This document shows positions 1 through 9,188 of a stretch of 64,000 bases of DNA, piece after piece. Each line of letters starts with the position of its first letter. The first letter of the stretch is position 1. The notes beneath the pieces are model-generated. The model saw only the letters and a program-made list of their open reading frames with translations. It was not told where the DNA came from and searched no databases. The stretch covers positions 108,985 to 172,984 of the forward strand of contig NZ_BMPH01000009.1 in assembly GCF_014647495.1 (NCBI RefSeq), given 5' to 3'. The position numbers and the translations under genes were made by a program. Origin of the DNA: Glutamicibacter protophormiae. Lineage in GTDB: Bacteria; Actinomycetota; Actinomycetes; Actinomycetales; Micrococcaceae.

Positions 1-710
1 CCCAGCGAGCCGACGAACACGCCGGCCATCAGCGGCCCGAGGATCCACAGGTCAGTCTCGTAGGGGACCAGCCCGTCGGAATGGGGAGTGAAACCGGCGT
101 TGTTGAACGCGGAGATCGCATAGAACACCCCGTGCCAGATCGAGGAGAGCAGGCTCTCGCCGAGGATGTAGAAGCGCGGGATCAGGAACAGCGCAATCAG
201 CGCCTGCAGGCTGATGGCCGTCAGGATCACGATGCGCAGCAGCGAGCCCACCTCGCCCAGCGCCGAAGCCCCGGAGGTGTTCATCGAGTTCTGCGCCATC
301 AGCTTGGCGCGCACGCCGAGCTTGCGGGAGACCGCCAGCGACATGATGGATGCCAGCGTGAGGATGCCCAAGCCGCCGATGAAGGTGCCGACGATGATGA
401 TCAGCTGGCCCAGGAAGGACCAGTGCTCGGCGGTGGAGACCGTGGTTAGGCCGGTCACGCAGACCGAGGACACCGCGGTGAACAGCGCGTCGTGCAACGG
501 CGTGGGCCTGCCGCTGGAGGAAGCGAATGGCGCGGCCAGCAGCGAGGTGAACAGCGTGATCACAATCAGGAAGGCGCCCAGGGTCAGGCGGGCGGGGGAG
601 CGGATGGTGAAGTTGGCGATTGAGGTGCGAATCGCCAGCCACCTGCGGCGCGCCTCGTCGCGCGATTCGCCTGGCTGCCTTCCGGCGCCCGGACCGCTCA
701 TGCTGCTCAT
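1..710 (-). CDS. TrkH/KtrB-family potassium uptake membrane subunit (partial, 3' end off window)
   Basis: Pore-forming subunit of a Trk/Ktr-type potassium uptake system in the cytoplasmic membrane. The reverse strand opens at the ATG ending at 710 (a second ATG ends at 701) and runs off the left edge, so about 236 N-terminal residues are visible. They hold a hydrophilic start, hydrophobic segments from about residue 43, a first selectivity-filter segment SVCVTGLTTVST and a second one, FNNAGFTPHSDG. These are the P-loop signatures of the superfamily. The cytosolic nucleotide-binding partner (TrkA/KtrA) is not visible and may lie beyond the edge. Family assignment is firm; the exact subtype and ion (K+ or Na+/K+) are inferred. 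Confidence 0.85.
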   Translation of the reverse strand, partial: MSSMSGPGAGRQPGESRDEARRRWLAIRTSIANFTIRSPARLTLGAFLIVITLFTSLLAAPFASSSGRPTPLHDALFTAVSSVCVTGLTTVSTAEHWSFLGQLIIIVGTFIGGLGILTLASIMSLAVSRKLGVRAKLMAQNSMNTSGASALGEVGSLLRIVILTAISLQALIALFLIPRFYILGESLLSSIWHGVFYAISAFNNAGFTPHSDGLVPYETDLWILGPLMAGVFVGSL

Positions 711-879
711 TGGAATAGGCTCGGTCTTTCCCGTAAAAATGAATGTCTGGAAACCTTACTCCATGTAATTTACGCGTTTGACGGCAACTTCGCCCGTCCA
801 ACGGTCGGATCTGGCGGCGCTGGAGCAATCCGGGCGCCATAAATGCATGAGTTGCATCACGATCAGGTAGCCTGAAATT

Positions 880-2082
880 GTGTTAGAGCCCCAGCATGCC
901 CCACGACCAACGATGGTGATGTGGGACGAGAAGTACCTGAAATACAAATTTAGCGACTGGCACCCGATGCATCCGGCTCGCCTGGAGCTGACCTATCGGC
1001 TCAGCGAGCAGCTGGATGTCTTGGGCGGGCCCAACGTTAGCATCGAACCTCCAGCGGTTGCGGAAGATTCCGTGATCGCCACGGTGCATGACCAGTCCTT
1101 CATCGACCAGGTACGCAAGGTCAGCCTTGATCCCAGCATTGTTGCCGAGGAGTTCGGGCTGGGCACCGATGACGATCCGGTGTTCGCCGGCATGCACGAG
1201 GCCGCGGCGCGCATCGTGGGCGGATCGGTCATCGCTGCGGATGCGATCATGGACGAAACCACGGTGAGAGCCGTCAATTTCGCCGGTGGCATGCACCACG
1301 CTGCACGCAGCAAGGCCAGCGGCTTCTGCATCTACAACGATGCGGCCGCCGCCATCCACCGCCTGCTCGAGCGCGGGGCCCGGCGTGTGGTGTACATCGA
1401 TGTCGACGCCCACCACGGCGACGGCACCGAATCGATCTTCTGGGACGACGACCGCGTGCTGACCATTTCCATCCACGAATCGGGCCTGAGCCTGTTCCCG
1501 GGCACCGGCTTCGCCAACGAGATCGGCGGACCCAAGGCCGAGGGCAGTGCCGTGAACATCGCGGTCCCGGCCATGACCTCGGATGCCGGGTGGATGCGCG
1601 CCTTCCACGCGGTGGTCCCGCAGCTGGTGCGCGCATTCAAGCCGGAAGTGATCGTCTCCCAGCACGGCTGCGACGCGCACCGGGATGACGACATGACCAA
1701 TCTGAAGCTGTCGGTTGATGCCCAGCGACAGGTGGCCTTGGATATTTCGCAGCTGGCAGACGAGCTGTGCGAGGGCCGCTGGCTGGCCACCGGCGGCGGC
1801 GGCTACAACGTCACCGCGGTTGTGCCGCGCACCTGGACGCATCTGACGGCGATCGTGGCCGGCAAGCCGGTACCGCTGCGCACCTACGTGCCCGAGGAAT
1901 TCCGCCGCTATGTGCTGGAAACCTACGGCCGGGCGATGCCCTACCTCATGGGGGACGACGCCCAGCTGTGGTGGCGCAACTGGGAAGTGGGCTACGATCC
2001 CGCCGACCCGGTGGACCGCTCCATCATCGCCACCCGCAAGGAAGTATTCCCGCTGTTCGGGCTGGATCCCTGGTTCGACTAG
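880..2082 (+). CDS. acuC: Acetoin utilization protein AcuC (class I histone deacetylase family)
   Basis: Zinc-dependent deacetylase of the arginase/deacetylase fold. AcuC-type enzymes remove acetyl groups from proteins, the best known target being acetyl-CoA synthetase. The 400-residue frame shows the deacetylase signatures in order: the paired histidines of GGMHHA (139-140), YIDVDAHHGDG (172-182) with zinc ligands Asp176 and His178, SQHGCDAHRDDD with the third metal Asp, and the C-terminal GGGGYN loop. The start is uncertain. GTG at 880 is weakly preceded by AGG, while ATG at 913 would give 389 residues, close to the roughly 387 of Bacillus AcuC. It stands alone between the transporter and an ArsR gene. 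The acetate transporter and RamA-like regulator farther right make an acetate-related role plausible. Confidence 0.9.
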   Translation: MLEPQHAPRPTMVMWDEKYLKYKFSDWHPMHPARLELTYRLSEQLDVLGGPNVSIEPPAVAEDSVIATVHDQSFIDQVRKVSLDPSIVAEEFGLGTDDDPVFAGMHEAAARIVGGSVIAADAIMDETTVRAVNFAGGMHHAARSKASGFCIYNDAAAAIHRLLERGARRVVYIDVDAHHGDGTESIFWDDDRVLTISIHESGLSLFPGTGFANEIGGPKAEGSAVNIAVPAMTSDAGWMRAFHAVVPQLVRAFKPEVIVSQHGCDAHRDDDMTNLKLSVDAQRQVALDISQLADELCEGRWLATGGGGYNVTAVVPRTWTHLTAIVAGKPVPLRTYVPEEFRRYVLETYGRAMPYLMGDDAQLWWRNWEVGYDPADPVDRSIIATRKEVFPLFGLDPWFD

Positions 2083-2153
2083 CGGACAACGCGCCGGCCC
2101 GGCGCCAAGGGCCGGTGCGTAGGGAATTGTGCATGGCTGCGGTCATGCGGGGA

Positions 2154-2185
2154 CATATGCCTACGTTGCAGATCGGTCATATGCC
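2154..2185 (+). promoter_or_regulatory. Pair of CATATGCC direct repeats, possible ArsR-type operator
   Basis: CATATGCC occurs at 2154-2161 and again at 2178-2185, 24 bp apart, just upstream of the preferred ATG (2195) of the ArsR-family gene. Each copy contains the self-complementary hexamer CATATG. ArsR-family repressors commonly autoregulate through AT-rich palindromes in this position, so an autoregulatory operator is a reasonable inference, not a demonstrated one. Confidence 0.35.
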
Positions 2186-2194
2186 GCTAGGGTT

Positions 2195-2638
2195 ATGTCT
2201 GTGGCTATTGATGAAGTTTTTTCTGCGTTGGCTGAGCCGACGCGGCGCAGGATTATTGAAGCACTGAAATCTGAACCCAAGGCAGTGGGCGCATTGGTGA
2301 CCGAGCTGGAGATTTCCCAGCCGACGGTTTCCAAGCACCTGAAGGTGCTGCGCGAGGCGAACCTGGTCAGCATGACGGCGGCCGGGCAGCGGCGCATCTA
2401 CAGCATCGACACCGAAGCGGTCGAGGTGCTCGTCGGCTGGTGTGCCGAGATCCTGCCGATTCCGGAATCCCAGGAACAGGCCGTGGGAGTGCCCGGCAAC
2501 GAGGCGCAGGTCGAGCTGGCGGACGCCGCTCCTGCTGCGCAGCATCTGGGCCGGAGTGTAGGCCGCGGGCTGGAACAAGTCACGGGACGAGCCCAAGAAT
2601 TCTTCGAGAAGCTACCACGGTTCGGGCGCCGCCGGTAG
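2195..2638 (+). CDS. ArsR-family winged-helix transcriptional regulator
   Basis: Small DNA-binding regulator of 147 residues when started at the ATG at 2195 (an in-frame ATG at 2129 would add 22 unlike residues). The N-terminal 80 residues are a typical ArsR winged helix: FSALAEPTRRRIIEAL, then the recognition helix in ISQPTVSKHLKVLREANLV and a wing around AAGQRRIYSI. I see no paired cysteine metal site of the ArsR/SmtB sensors, so it may not sense metal. The C-terminal 70 residues are Ala/Gln/Gly-rich, end in an Arg-rich tail and have no recognised domain. It sits between acuC and gdhA with no obvious operon partner. The repeats at 2154-2185 suggest autoregulation. Confidence 0.8.
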   Translation: MSVAIDEVFSALAEPTRRRIIEALKSEPKAVGALVTELEISQPTVSKHLKVLREANLVSMTAAGQRRIYSIDTEAVEVLVGWCAEILPIPESQEQAVGVPGNEAQVELADAAPAAQHLGRSVGRGLEQVTGRAQEFFEKLPRFGRRR

Positions 2639-2680
2639 ACATTTGACCAGTAGATGGGGTGCCGAGCCTACAAAATGGCT

Positions 2681-4176
<1,496 letters not shown>

Positions 4177-4200
4177 CGCCTTCTACCCGCCGAATCGCCT

Positions 4201-4249
4201 GCAGCCCAGAGTATCTGAAGTGGAAAACACTTCAGATACTCTGGGCTGC
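4201..4249. terminator. 22-bp perfect hairpin after gdhA, no U-tract
   Basis: The arms at 4201-4222 and 4228-4249 are perfectly complementary over 22 bp around the loop GAAAA (4223-4227). It begins 24 nt after the gdhA stop. No T-run follows in either direction, which fits the U-less terminators described in actinobacteria, or an mRNA 3' end stabiliser. Confidence 0.7.
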
Positions 4250-4442
4250 TGTCGCACCCCCGGCAAAAAAGTCGGATTGACCGTGACACGTGTGTGTTTC
4301 GTGATGCGAAAGTTATGAAAGTGCGACTAGACTGGTACAAAGCAAACGTGAATCCGATCGCCGGTGTTGATCCAAAGTCGTGTAAGTTCACGTGTGCTAG
4401 TCACGCGACGAACAAGAGATCAGCGTCAGGAGAATATCCCGC

Positions 4443-4667
4443 ATGCAGGATAAACAGAATTTTGCAGGAGCCCGTTTCATGACGGTGGCCGAGGTGGCCG
4501 ACATGATGCGCGTTTCCAAAATGACGGTTTATCGTCTGATCCACGCGGGCGATCTGCCTGCGGTTCAGTTTGGTCGCTCCTATCGCGTTCCGGAAAACGC
4601 CGTAGAAACCTATCTGCAGTCTGCGGCGATTGATCCGCAACGTGGTACGGGTTCCCTCGGTCGATAA
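4443..4667 (+). CDS. Excisionase-type helix-turn-helix protein (BldC/MerR-like small HTH)
   Basis: A 74-residue DNA-binding protein made almost wholly of one winged HTH: FMTVAEVADMMRVSKMTVYRLIHAGDLPAVQFGRSYRVP. ATG 4443 follows AGGAG at 4428-4432. Although the fold is called excisionase-like, no phage genes are nearby. The arrangement of a short HTH gene just before the bS22 micro-gene, with a HAD phosphatase and a glutaredoxin beyond, recalls the Mycobacterium tuberculosis Rv0500A-Rv0500B-serB1 region from memory of that genome. It is therefore probably a conserved chromosomal regulator and not a mobile-element protein. Its target is unknown. Confidence 0.8.
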   Translation: MQDKQNFAGARFMTVAEVADMMRVSKMTVYRLIHAGDLPAVQFGRSYRVPENAVETYLQSAAIDPQRGTGSLGR

Positions 4668-4806
4668 GCCAAGCGGTGGTCAGAGCATGGCCGAAAAGCG
4701 GGTAATCTATTAAGGAACGTTTAACGTCCGGTCAACCTTGCCGTGTGCTTCGGCGCAGGGGGAGCATCGAGGTTGGCGCATTTTAATTAGTTTGTGAGGA
4801 ACCAAT

Positions 4807-4905
4807 ATGGGCTCTGTTATCAAGAAGCGCCGCAAGCGTATGTCGAAGAAGAAGCACCGCAAATTGCTTCGTAAGACTCGCCACCAGCGCCGCAACAAGA
4901 AGTAG
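4807..4905 (+). CDS. 30S ribosomal protein bS22 (32-residue basic micro-protein)
   Basis: A 32-residue [23 protein letters not shown] and on to RRNKK, in which over half the residues are Lys or Arg. ATG 4807 follows a good ribosome site (GAGGA, 4796-4800, 6-nt spacing). The sequence is nearly the same as the actinobacterial AURKAIP1/COX24-domain peptide, seen as bS22 in mycobacterial 30S structures. It would bind 16S rRNA in the small subunit. Such genes are often missed because of their length. A convergent hairpin follows at 4938-4977. Confidence 0.88.
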   Translation: MGSVIKKRRKRMSKKKHRKLLRKTRHQRRNKK

Positions 4906-4937
4906 ATCTACTTCGAGCAGCTTGCCGCTTGGCATTC

Positions 4938-4977
4938 ATCGCCACCGCATCAGGATTCTGTCCTGGACGGTGGCGAT
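4938..4977. terminator. Convergent hairpin between bS22 and HAD phosphatase genes
   Basis: ATCGCCACC (4938-4946) pairs with GGTGGCGAT (4969-4977). Inside, CAGGA (4951-4955) pairs with TCCTG (4961-4965), giving a two-part stem. A short TTGCTTT follows on the plus strand. It would end bS22 transcription and may work both ways. Confidence 0.65.
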
Positions 4978-5009
4978 TGCTTTATCCGCAGAACGCCGTA
5001 GGAGCCGCT

Positions 5010-5816
5010 CTAACGGCCGCTGCGGTCCTTGAACGACCGCTTGGCGGCCCAGATGAATCCGATGACGCCTGCGGCCTTCAGGCTGAACTTGGCGGCGCGC
5101 TGCCCGGTGCGGAAGTCGTAGACCTGCCAGCCGCGGCGCTTGGCATAGGCACGCAACCGCGCATCCGGATTGATGCAGACTGGATGCCCCACGGCTTCGA
5201 GCAGGGGGACATCGTTGTAGGAGTCGGAGTAGGCCCACGACTTGGACAACTTGATCCCGCGCTCCTTGGCCAGGGCGCGGACCGCCTGGGCCTTCTCCGC
5301 TGCGTGGAGGATGGGGCTGGCCAGCGCACCGGTATAAACTCCGTCGACGCTGTCCACCACGGTGCCCAGGGCGCCGGACAGCTTGAGCCGGTCGGAGATG
5401 ACGTTGGCCACTTCCAGCGGCGTGGCGGTGACAAGCCAGACTTCGCGGCCTACCGTCAGGTGCTGGTGGGCGATGGCGACCGTGCCGCGCCACAGCTTGG
5501 GTTCGATGTACTCGTCGAAGATCTCGTTGCCGATTTCCTCGATCTCGGAGACCTTGATGCCCTGGGCCATGAGCAGCGCGCGGTCCCGGATCTGGTGGAT
5601 ATCTCCCAGATGCTCGCCGCGGGCGGCGAAGCGCAGTTGCTTGAGCGCGAACCACAGGATTTCCCGCATGCGGAAGAACCGGTGCTCGTGCAGCTTGCGG
5701 GCCAGGAGATAGAGGGAGGCCCCACGAACCAAGGTGTTGTCGACGTCGAAGAATGCGGCGACGATTTCGGGATGCTGCTCGGGTTCGGACGCGAAGGCTG
5801 AATCGATGGAAGACAT
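5010..5816 (-). CDS. HAD-IB family phosphatase (SerB-like)
   Basis: Cytosolic haloacid-dehalogenase phosphatase of 268 residues, similar in type to SerB1 of mycobacteria. Motif I is FFDVDNTLV with the nucleophile Asp24 and acid/base Asp26, motif II is VTATP (129-133), and motif III is YSDSYNDVPLLE with metal-binding Asp198 and Asp202. The helical cap lies between motifs I and II. The C-terminal segment is basic with an Ile/Trp-rich patch (GVIGFIWAAKRSFK) that might contact the membrane. The substrate cannot be read from sequence: phosphoserine, another small phosphate and a lipid phosphate are all possible. It is divergent from the glutaredoxin gene, with 62 bp between them. Confidence 0.85.
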   Translation of the reverse strand: MSSIDSAFASEPEQHPEIVAAFFDVDNTLVRGASLYLLARKLHEHRFFRMREILWFALKQLRFAARGEHLGDIHQIRDRALLMAQGIKVSEIEEIGNEIFDEYIEPKLWRGTVAIAHQHLTVGREVWLVTATPLEVANVISDRLKLSGALGTVVDSVDGVYTGALASPILHAAEKAQAVRALAKERGIKLSKSWAYSDSYNDVPLLEAVGHPVCINPDARLRAYAKRRGWQVYDFRTGQRAAKFSLKAAGVIGFIWAAKRSFKDRSGR

Positions 5817-5878
5817 TTGCTCCAGTTTATTTCATCGCGAAGTTTAAGACCCGTCGGGGCTCATGAGAATATGAAGGG

Positions 5879-6124
5879 GTGAGTACATTGCATGAGATTC
5901 AGTTGTTGGTGCGCCAGGGATGCCACCTTTGCGAGGCCGCACGGGCGACCGTCAGCAAGGTCACCAATCGACTGGGGATGCAGTTCACCGAGCTGGACAT
6001 CGACAGCGATCCCGAGCTGCTCGAACGCCACCATGAAGAAGTTCCGGTACTGGTGATCGACGGACAGGTCAGGGATTTCTGGACCATCGACCCTGTCCGT
6101 CTTGAACGTCTGCTCAGCAGCTGA
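5879..6124 (+). CDS. Glutaredoxin-family thiol protein
   Basis: An 81-residue thioredoxin-fold protein with a single GCHLC redox pair (Cys15, Cys18), the cis-proline loop EVPVL and the C-terminal DFWTIDPVRLERLL typical of the DUF836/glutaredoxin-like group. It probably works as a thiol-disulfide oxidoreductase in the cytosol, in actinobacteria likely coupled to mycothiol (inference). The GTG start at 5879 overlaps its purine-rich leader, so the start is not certain. It lies 60 bp before rex, and this redox pairing recurs in actinobacteria, which suggests linked function or co-transcription. Confidence 0.82.
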   Translation: MSTLHEIQLLVRQGCHLCEAARATVSKVTNRLGMQFTELDIDSDPELLERHHEEVPVLVIDGQVRDFWTIDPVRLERLLSS

Positions 6125-6184
6125 TGAATACGACTGCGCGCTACCAGCGCGTCTTGGGGAATCGTACCGATCGGGGGACGCAGC

Positions 6185-6820
6185 ATGTCCGAGCTTGAAG
6201 CAAAGGTGCTTCCCGAAGCCACGGTTGCACGCTTGACGCAGTATCTGAGGGCGCTGAACGCCCTTGAATCTCGCGGCCTGGAGCGCACCAGCTCCGGGGT
6301 GCTGGCCAAGGAAGCCGGCGTGAATCCGGCGATCCTGCGCAAGGACCTGTCGTGGCTGGGCTCCTACGGCACACGAGGCGTGGGCTATGTGGTCCGCGAG
6401 CTTTCGGAACACATCAACAACACGCTGGGCCTGAACCGGGACTGGCGAGTACTGATCCTCGGCGCCGGCAACCTCGGCCGCGCGCTCAGCGGTTATGCAG
6501 GCTTCACCACCCGCGGCTTCAAGGTCCGGGCGATTCTTGACGTCTCGCCTGAACTGGTCGGCACGGAAGTCGGGAACCTGCGCGTCGAGCCGCGCAACGA
6601 TCTGGCCGAGGTGGTGCGCCGCGAGGAAATCAACATTGCGGTACTCGCGGTTCCCGGCGATGCGGCCCAGGACCTGGTCTACGAGTTGGGCGAGCTGGAT
6701 GTGAATTCCGTGTTGTCCTTCGCGCCCAAGCCGCTGGTTGTTCCCCGCGGCATGAATCTGCGCAGGGTCGATTTGTCCACCGAGCTGCAGATCCTGGCCT
6801 ACCTGGCAGTCCAACCATAA
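6185..6820 (+). CDS. rex: Redox-sensing transcriptional repressor Rex
   Basis: NADH/NAD+-responsive repressor that controls respiratory and fermentative genes by leaving DNA when NADH is high. The 211 residues show an N-terminal winged helix (about 10-80, including EAGVNPAILRKDLSWLGSYG), a Rossmann domain starting RVLILGAGNLGRAL with GxGxxG at 93-98, and the C-terminal helix that swaps between subunits (STELQILAYL). Length and motifs are standard. It follows the glutaredoxin gene and ends in a strong hairpin. Plausible targets in this window are the cytochrome c and menaquinone operons, but I found no convincing TTGTGAA-type Rex site. Confidence 0.95.
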   Translation: MSELEAKVLPEATVARLTQYLRALNALESRGLERTSSGVLAKEAGVNPAILRKDLSWLGSYGTRGVGYVVRELSEHINNTLGLNRDWRVLILGAGNLGRALSGYAGFTTRGFKVRAILDVSPELVGTEVGNLRVEPRNDLAEVVRREEINIAVLAVPGDAAQDLVYELGELDVNSVLSFAPKPLVVPRGMNLRRVDLSTELQILAYLAVQP

Positions 6821-6835
6821 TCTTTTCCGACAATG

Positions 6836-6877
6836 GCAGAGGCGGCCTGATCCCTCGTGGGATCAGGCCGCCTCTGC
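6836..6877. terminator. 19-bp perfect hairpin after rex
   Basis: The arms at 6836-6854 and 6859-6877 are perfectly complementary around a TCGT loop, 15 nt after the rex stop and just before the convergent membrane-protein gene. No T-run follows. A bidirectional U-less terminator is likely. Confidence 0.75.
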
Positions 6878-6895
6878 GCGTTACGCGTCGCTGAT

Positions 6896-7669
6896 TTAGC
6901 GGTAGCCGGCCCGGCGCGCCATCCGGCGTGCAAGGATGTACTCCGAGGACGGTCGCAGCCATGCGAAGACGACACCGGCCACTCCGAGACCGGTAGCCAG
7001 CACGATCATCGCGTTCAGCGTGCCCGCCTGGGCATCGCCGAACATGGACACCGTGGCGATGGACATGGACAGCCCCAGCAGCGAGAGCACGGCCAGCACG
7101 GTGGCGATGATGCGCATGGCGCTCACACCGCGGCCCACGAAGAAGCCCACCAAGAAGTACAAGGCGATGCTGATGACAGCGGAAGTGATCATGAAGCCGG
7201 ACATCACGGAGTTGAACTCGGCCATGAACGCCTCGGGGCTGCTGAGCATCTGCTCGACAAACGGATCCTCCGCCAGCTGCGGATTGGCCTGCAGGTCGGA
7301 CCGCATCTGCTCCTGGAGCAACGACCACTGCGACGTGATCATGTTCGCGAACATGTTCGAATTGAACATGAACCAGGTGGCAATGGCATTGGCGATTCCG
7401 GAAAGCAGGATCAGGAGGAAAGCCCACTGCAGGGTCTTGGGCCGCTGCGCCGGAGGCTGGACCGGAGCGTATCCGCCCTGCGGCTGGCCGTAGGGGTCGA
7501 AAGACGGTGCCGGGGACTGCGGCTGTCCGTACGGATTCTGTCCATAGGGTGCCTGACCGGGCTGGTTCTGGCCATAGGGGTTTTGTCCGTAGGGATTCGG
7601 GTTCGAAGCATCGGACCCGGAAGTGGGGTCGTAGGGCTGGCCCGGCTGGTTCGGATCGTAGTTGCTCAT
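6896..7669 (-). CDS. Membrane protein with Gln/Pro/Tyr-rich repeat N-terminus
   Basis: A 257-residue protein started at the ATG ending at 7669, which follows GAGGA on the reverse strand. Residues 1-75 are low-complexity, with repeats of PYGQNPYGQ and PYGQPQ. Four transmembrane segments follow (LQWAFLLILLSGIANAIATW, MITSAVISIALYFLVGFFVG, IIATVLAVLSLLGLSMSIAT and MIVLATGLGVAGVVFAWL), with an acidic extracytoplasmic loop between the first two. This layout is common in actinobacterial DUF4064/DUF4190-like membrane proteins, but I cannot name a function. It is convergent with rex and divergent from the histidine-phosphatase gene. Confidence 0.75.
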   Translation of the reverse strand: MSNYDPNQPGQPYDPTSGSDASNPNPYGQNPYGQNQPGQAPYGQNPYGQPQSPAPSFDPYGQPQGGYAPVQPPAQRPKTLQWAFLLILLSGIANAIATWFMFNSNMFANMITSQWSLLQEQMRSDLQANPQLAEDPFVEQMLSSPEAFMAEFNSVMSGFMITSAVISIALYFLVGFFVGRGVSAMRIIATVLAVLSLLGLSMSIATVSMFGDAQAGTLNAMIVLATGLGVAGVVFAWLRPSSEYILARRMARRAGYR

Positions 7670-7887
7670 CAGTGTCCTCAAAGGTTGAACCGGCAAGGAG
7701 CCAAATTGGCTCCCTCTGCTTGATTCCGTGTGCATTCTCGTACTATCCAGACTAGTCGCCGCGCTTTGTGATGCACCCCATCCGAAAGGATGGTTTTTCC
7801 ATTTGCGAATCCCATGCAAGCCCTGTGAATCGTTGACGGTGAGCACATTATTCATCTTTTAGGTTGATTCTTTGAGACACTGGAAGC

Positions 7888-8550
7888 ATGCCACTTTCGA
7901 CTGTTCATTTGCTGCGCCACGGGGAAGTTTTCAACCCGGATCGCATTCTTTATGGTCGAATCCCAGGTTTCGGCCTGTCAGAGCTGGGATTCAAGATGGC
8001 CGATGGTGCCGGGGACTACTTTGCCAAGCACCAGTCCTCCGGTGGAAACATCGTCCGGATCGTCGCCTCGCCGCTGGTGCGGGCCCAGCAGACCGCAGCC
8101 CCCACGGCCCAAGCGCTGGAACTGCCGATTCTCACCGATGACCGGGTCATCGAAGCGGGCAACAAACTGCAGGGGCTTTCCAAGGTCGCGCAGCATCTGA
8201 AGAGCCCGCGCTACTGGCCGTTGCTGGTCAACCCCCTTAAGCCGTCCTGGGGCGAACCCTACGCAGAGCAGGTCGCCCGCATGCGAGAGGCCATGGACTT
8301 CCACCGCAAGGCCGCGCTCGACGAGCACGGCGACGGTGTCGAAATCGTGATTGTCAGCCATCAGCTTCCGATCTGGGTCACGCGTCGTTCCGCCGAGGGC
8401 AAGCCGCTGTGGCATGATCCGCGCAAGCGCGAGTGCACGCTGACCTCAATTACCAGCTTTGAATTTGATGGAGATGAAATCCTCTCCGTGCGTTACACCG
8501 AACCGAGCCCCGAGCTTCTTGCGGGCGCGGCAAACATCCCTGGAGCCTGA
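7888..8550 (+). CDS. Histidine phosphatase (phosphoglycerate mutase-like) family protein
   Basis: A 220-residue phosphatase with the phospho-accepting LLRHGE motif at residues 9-14, SPLVRAQQTAAPTA with the second arginine, and the downstream histidine in VSHQLPIWV. The metabolic substrate is unknown; the sequence does not look like a glycolytic mutase. It leads a close-packed operon with the thioredoxin-like lipoprotein, ccdA, resB and ccsB, an association often seen in actinobacteria. ATG 7888 has a modest GGAAG upstream. Confidence 0.85.
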   Translation: MPLSTVHLLRHGEVFNPDRILYGRIPGFGLSELGFKMADGAGDYFAKHQSSGGNIVRIVASPLVRAQQTAAPTAQALELPILTDDRVIEAGNKLQGLSKVAQHLKSPRYWPLLVNPLKPSWGEPYAEQVARMREAMDFHRKAALDEHGDGVEIVIVSHQLPIWVTRRSAEGKPLWHDPRKRECTLTSITSFEFDGDEILSVRYTEPSPELLAGAANIPGA

Positions 8551-8556
8551 AGCAAA

Positions 8557-9180
8557 ATGATTGATCCCGTGCAGAATCCTCGTCCGCTGTCTCGGCGCAC
8601 CATGCTGCGTACCTTGGTGGCGGCGGCGGCAGTGGTTCCGTTGGCGGCATGTTCCCCCACTGAGGATAATCTCACCGCTCAGGCCAATAGCGGAGACGGA
8701 AAGAACTACATCGCAGGCGACGGCGCCGTGCAGGAATACACCCCGGATCGGCGCACCGACGCGGTGGAAATCAAAGCCGAAACCTACCAGGGAACCGCCG
8801 TTGATCTCGCCGAGTGGCAGGGCCAGCCGGCTGTCTTGAACTTCTGGTACGCAGCGTGCGCACCGTGCCGAATCGAGGCGCCGCACCTGAAGGAACTTGC
8901 CGAGGAATTCAAGGGCAAGGTCAATTTCCTCGGAGTCAACGTCCGGGACGAAGCGGAGGCCGCCATGGCCTTTGAACGGACCTTCGAAATTCCCTACGAG
9001 TCCGTCCAGGACACCAGCGGCGACATCCAGCTGGCCATGACGAAGTATGTCCCGCTGCAGGCCGTTCCGTCCACGATCATCCTGGACCGCAATGGACGGG
9101 TGCGCGCCCGTGTCATCGGCGCCGTCGAGCCAAGCACGCTGAAATCGCTGATCAGTACCGCTCTGACCGAAGAGTTGTGA
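8557..9180 (+). CDS. TlpA/ResA-type thioredoxin lipoprotein for cytochrome c maturation
   Basis: Membrane-anchored thiol reductase expected to reduce the haem-binding cysteines of apocytochrome c on the outer face of the membrane. The 207 residues begin with a signal carrying a twin-arginine-like LSRRTMLRTL and the lipobox LAAC (Cys32 lipidated). A thioredoxin fold follows with the active site CAPC (Cys101, Cys104) in NFWYAACAPCRIEAPHL and a cis-proline at AVPST. Only 6 nt separate it from the gene before. It should pass electrons from CcdA to ResB/CcsB clients. The twin arginines ahead of a lipobox suggest, but do not prove, Tat export. Confidence 0.9.
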   Translation: MIDPVQNPRPLSRRTMLRTLVAAAAVVPLAACSPTEDNLTAQANSGDGKNYIAGDGAVQEYTPDRRTDAVEIKAETYQGTAVDLAEWQGQPAVLNFWYAACAPCRIEAPHLKELAEEFKGKVNFLGVNVRDEAEAAMAFERTFEIPYESVQDTSGDIQLAMTKYVPLQAVPSTIILDRNGRVRARVIGAVEPSTLKSLISTALTEEL

Positions 9181-9188
9181 GCTGAGCA

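Noticed and set aside
4443..4667. Excisionase-like HTH taken as a sign of a prophage or integrative element
   Set aside because: No integrase, att repeat or phage gene is near, and the neighbourhood (bS22, HAD phosphatase, glutaredoxin, rex) is core actinobacterial.
6125..8560. Search for Rex operators (TTGTGAA type) before rex and the cytochrome c operon
   Set aside because: Only partial matches such as CTGTGAATC near 7826 appear, without a proper second half-site.
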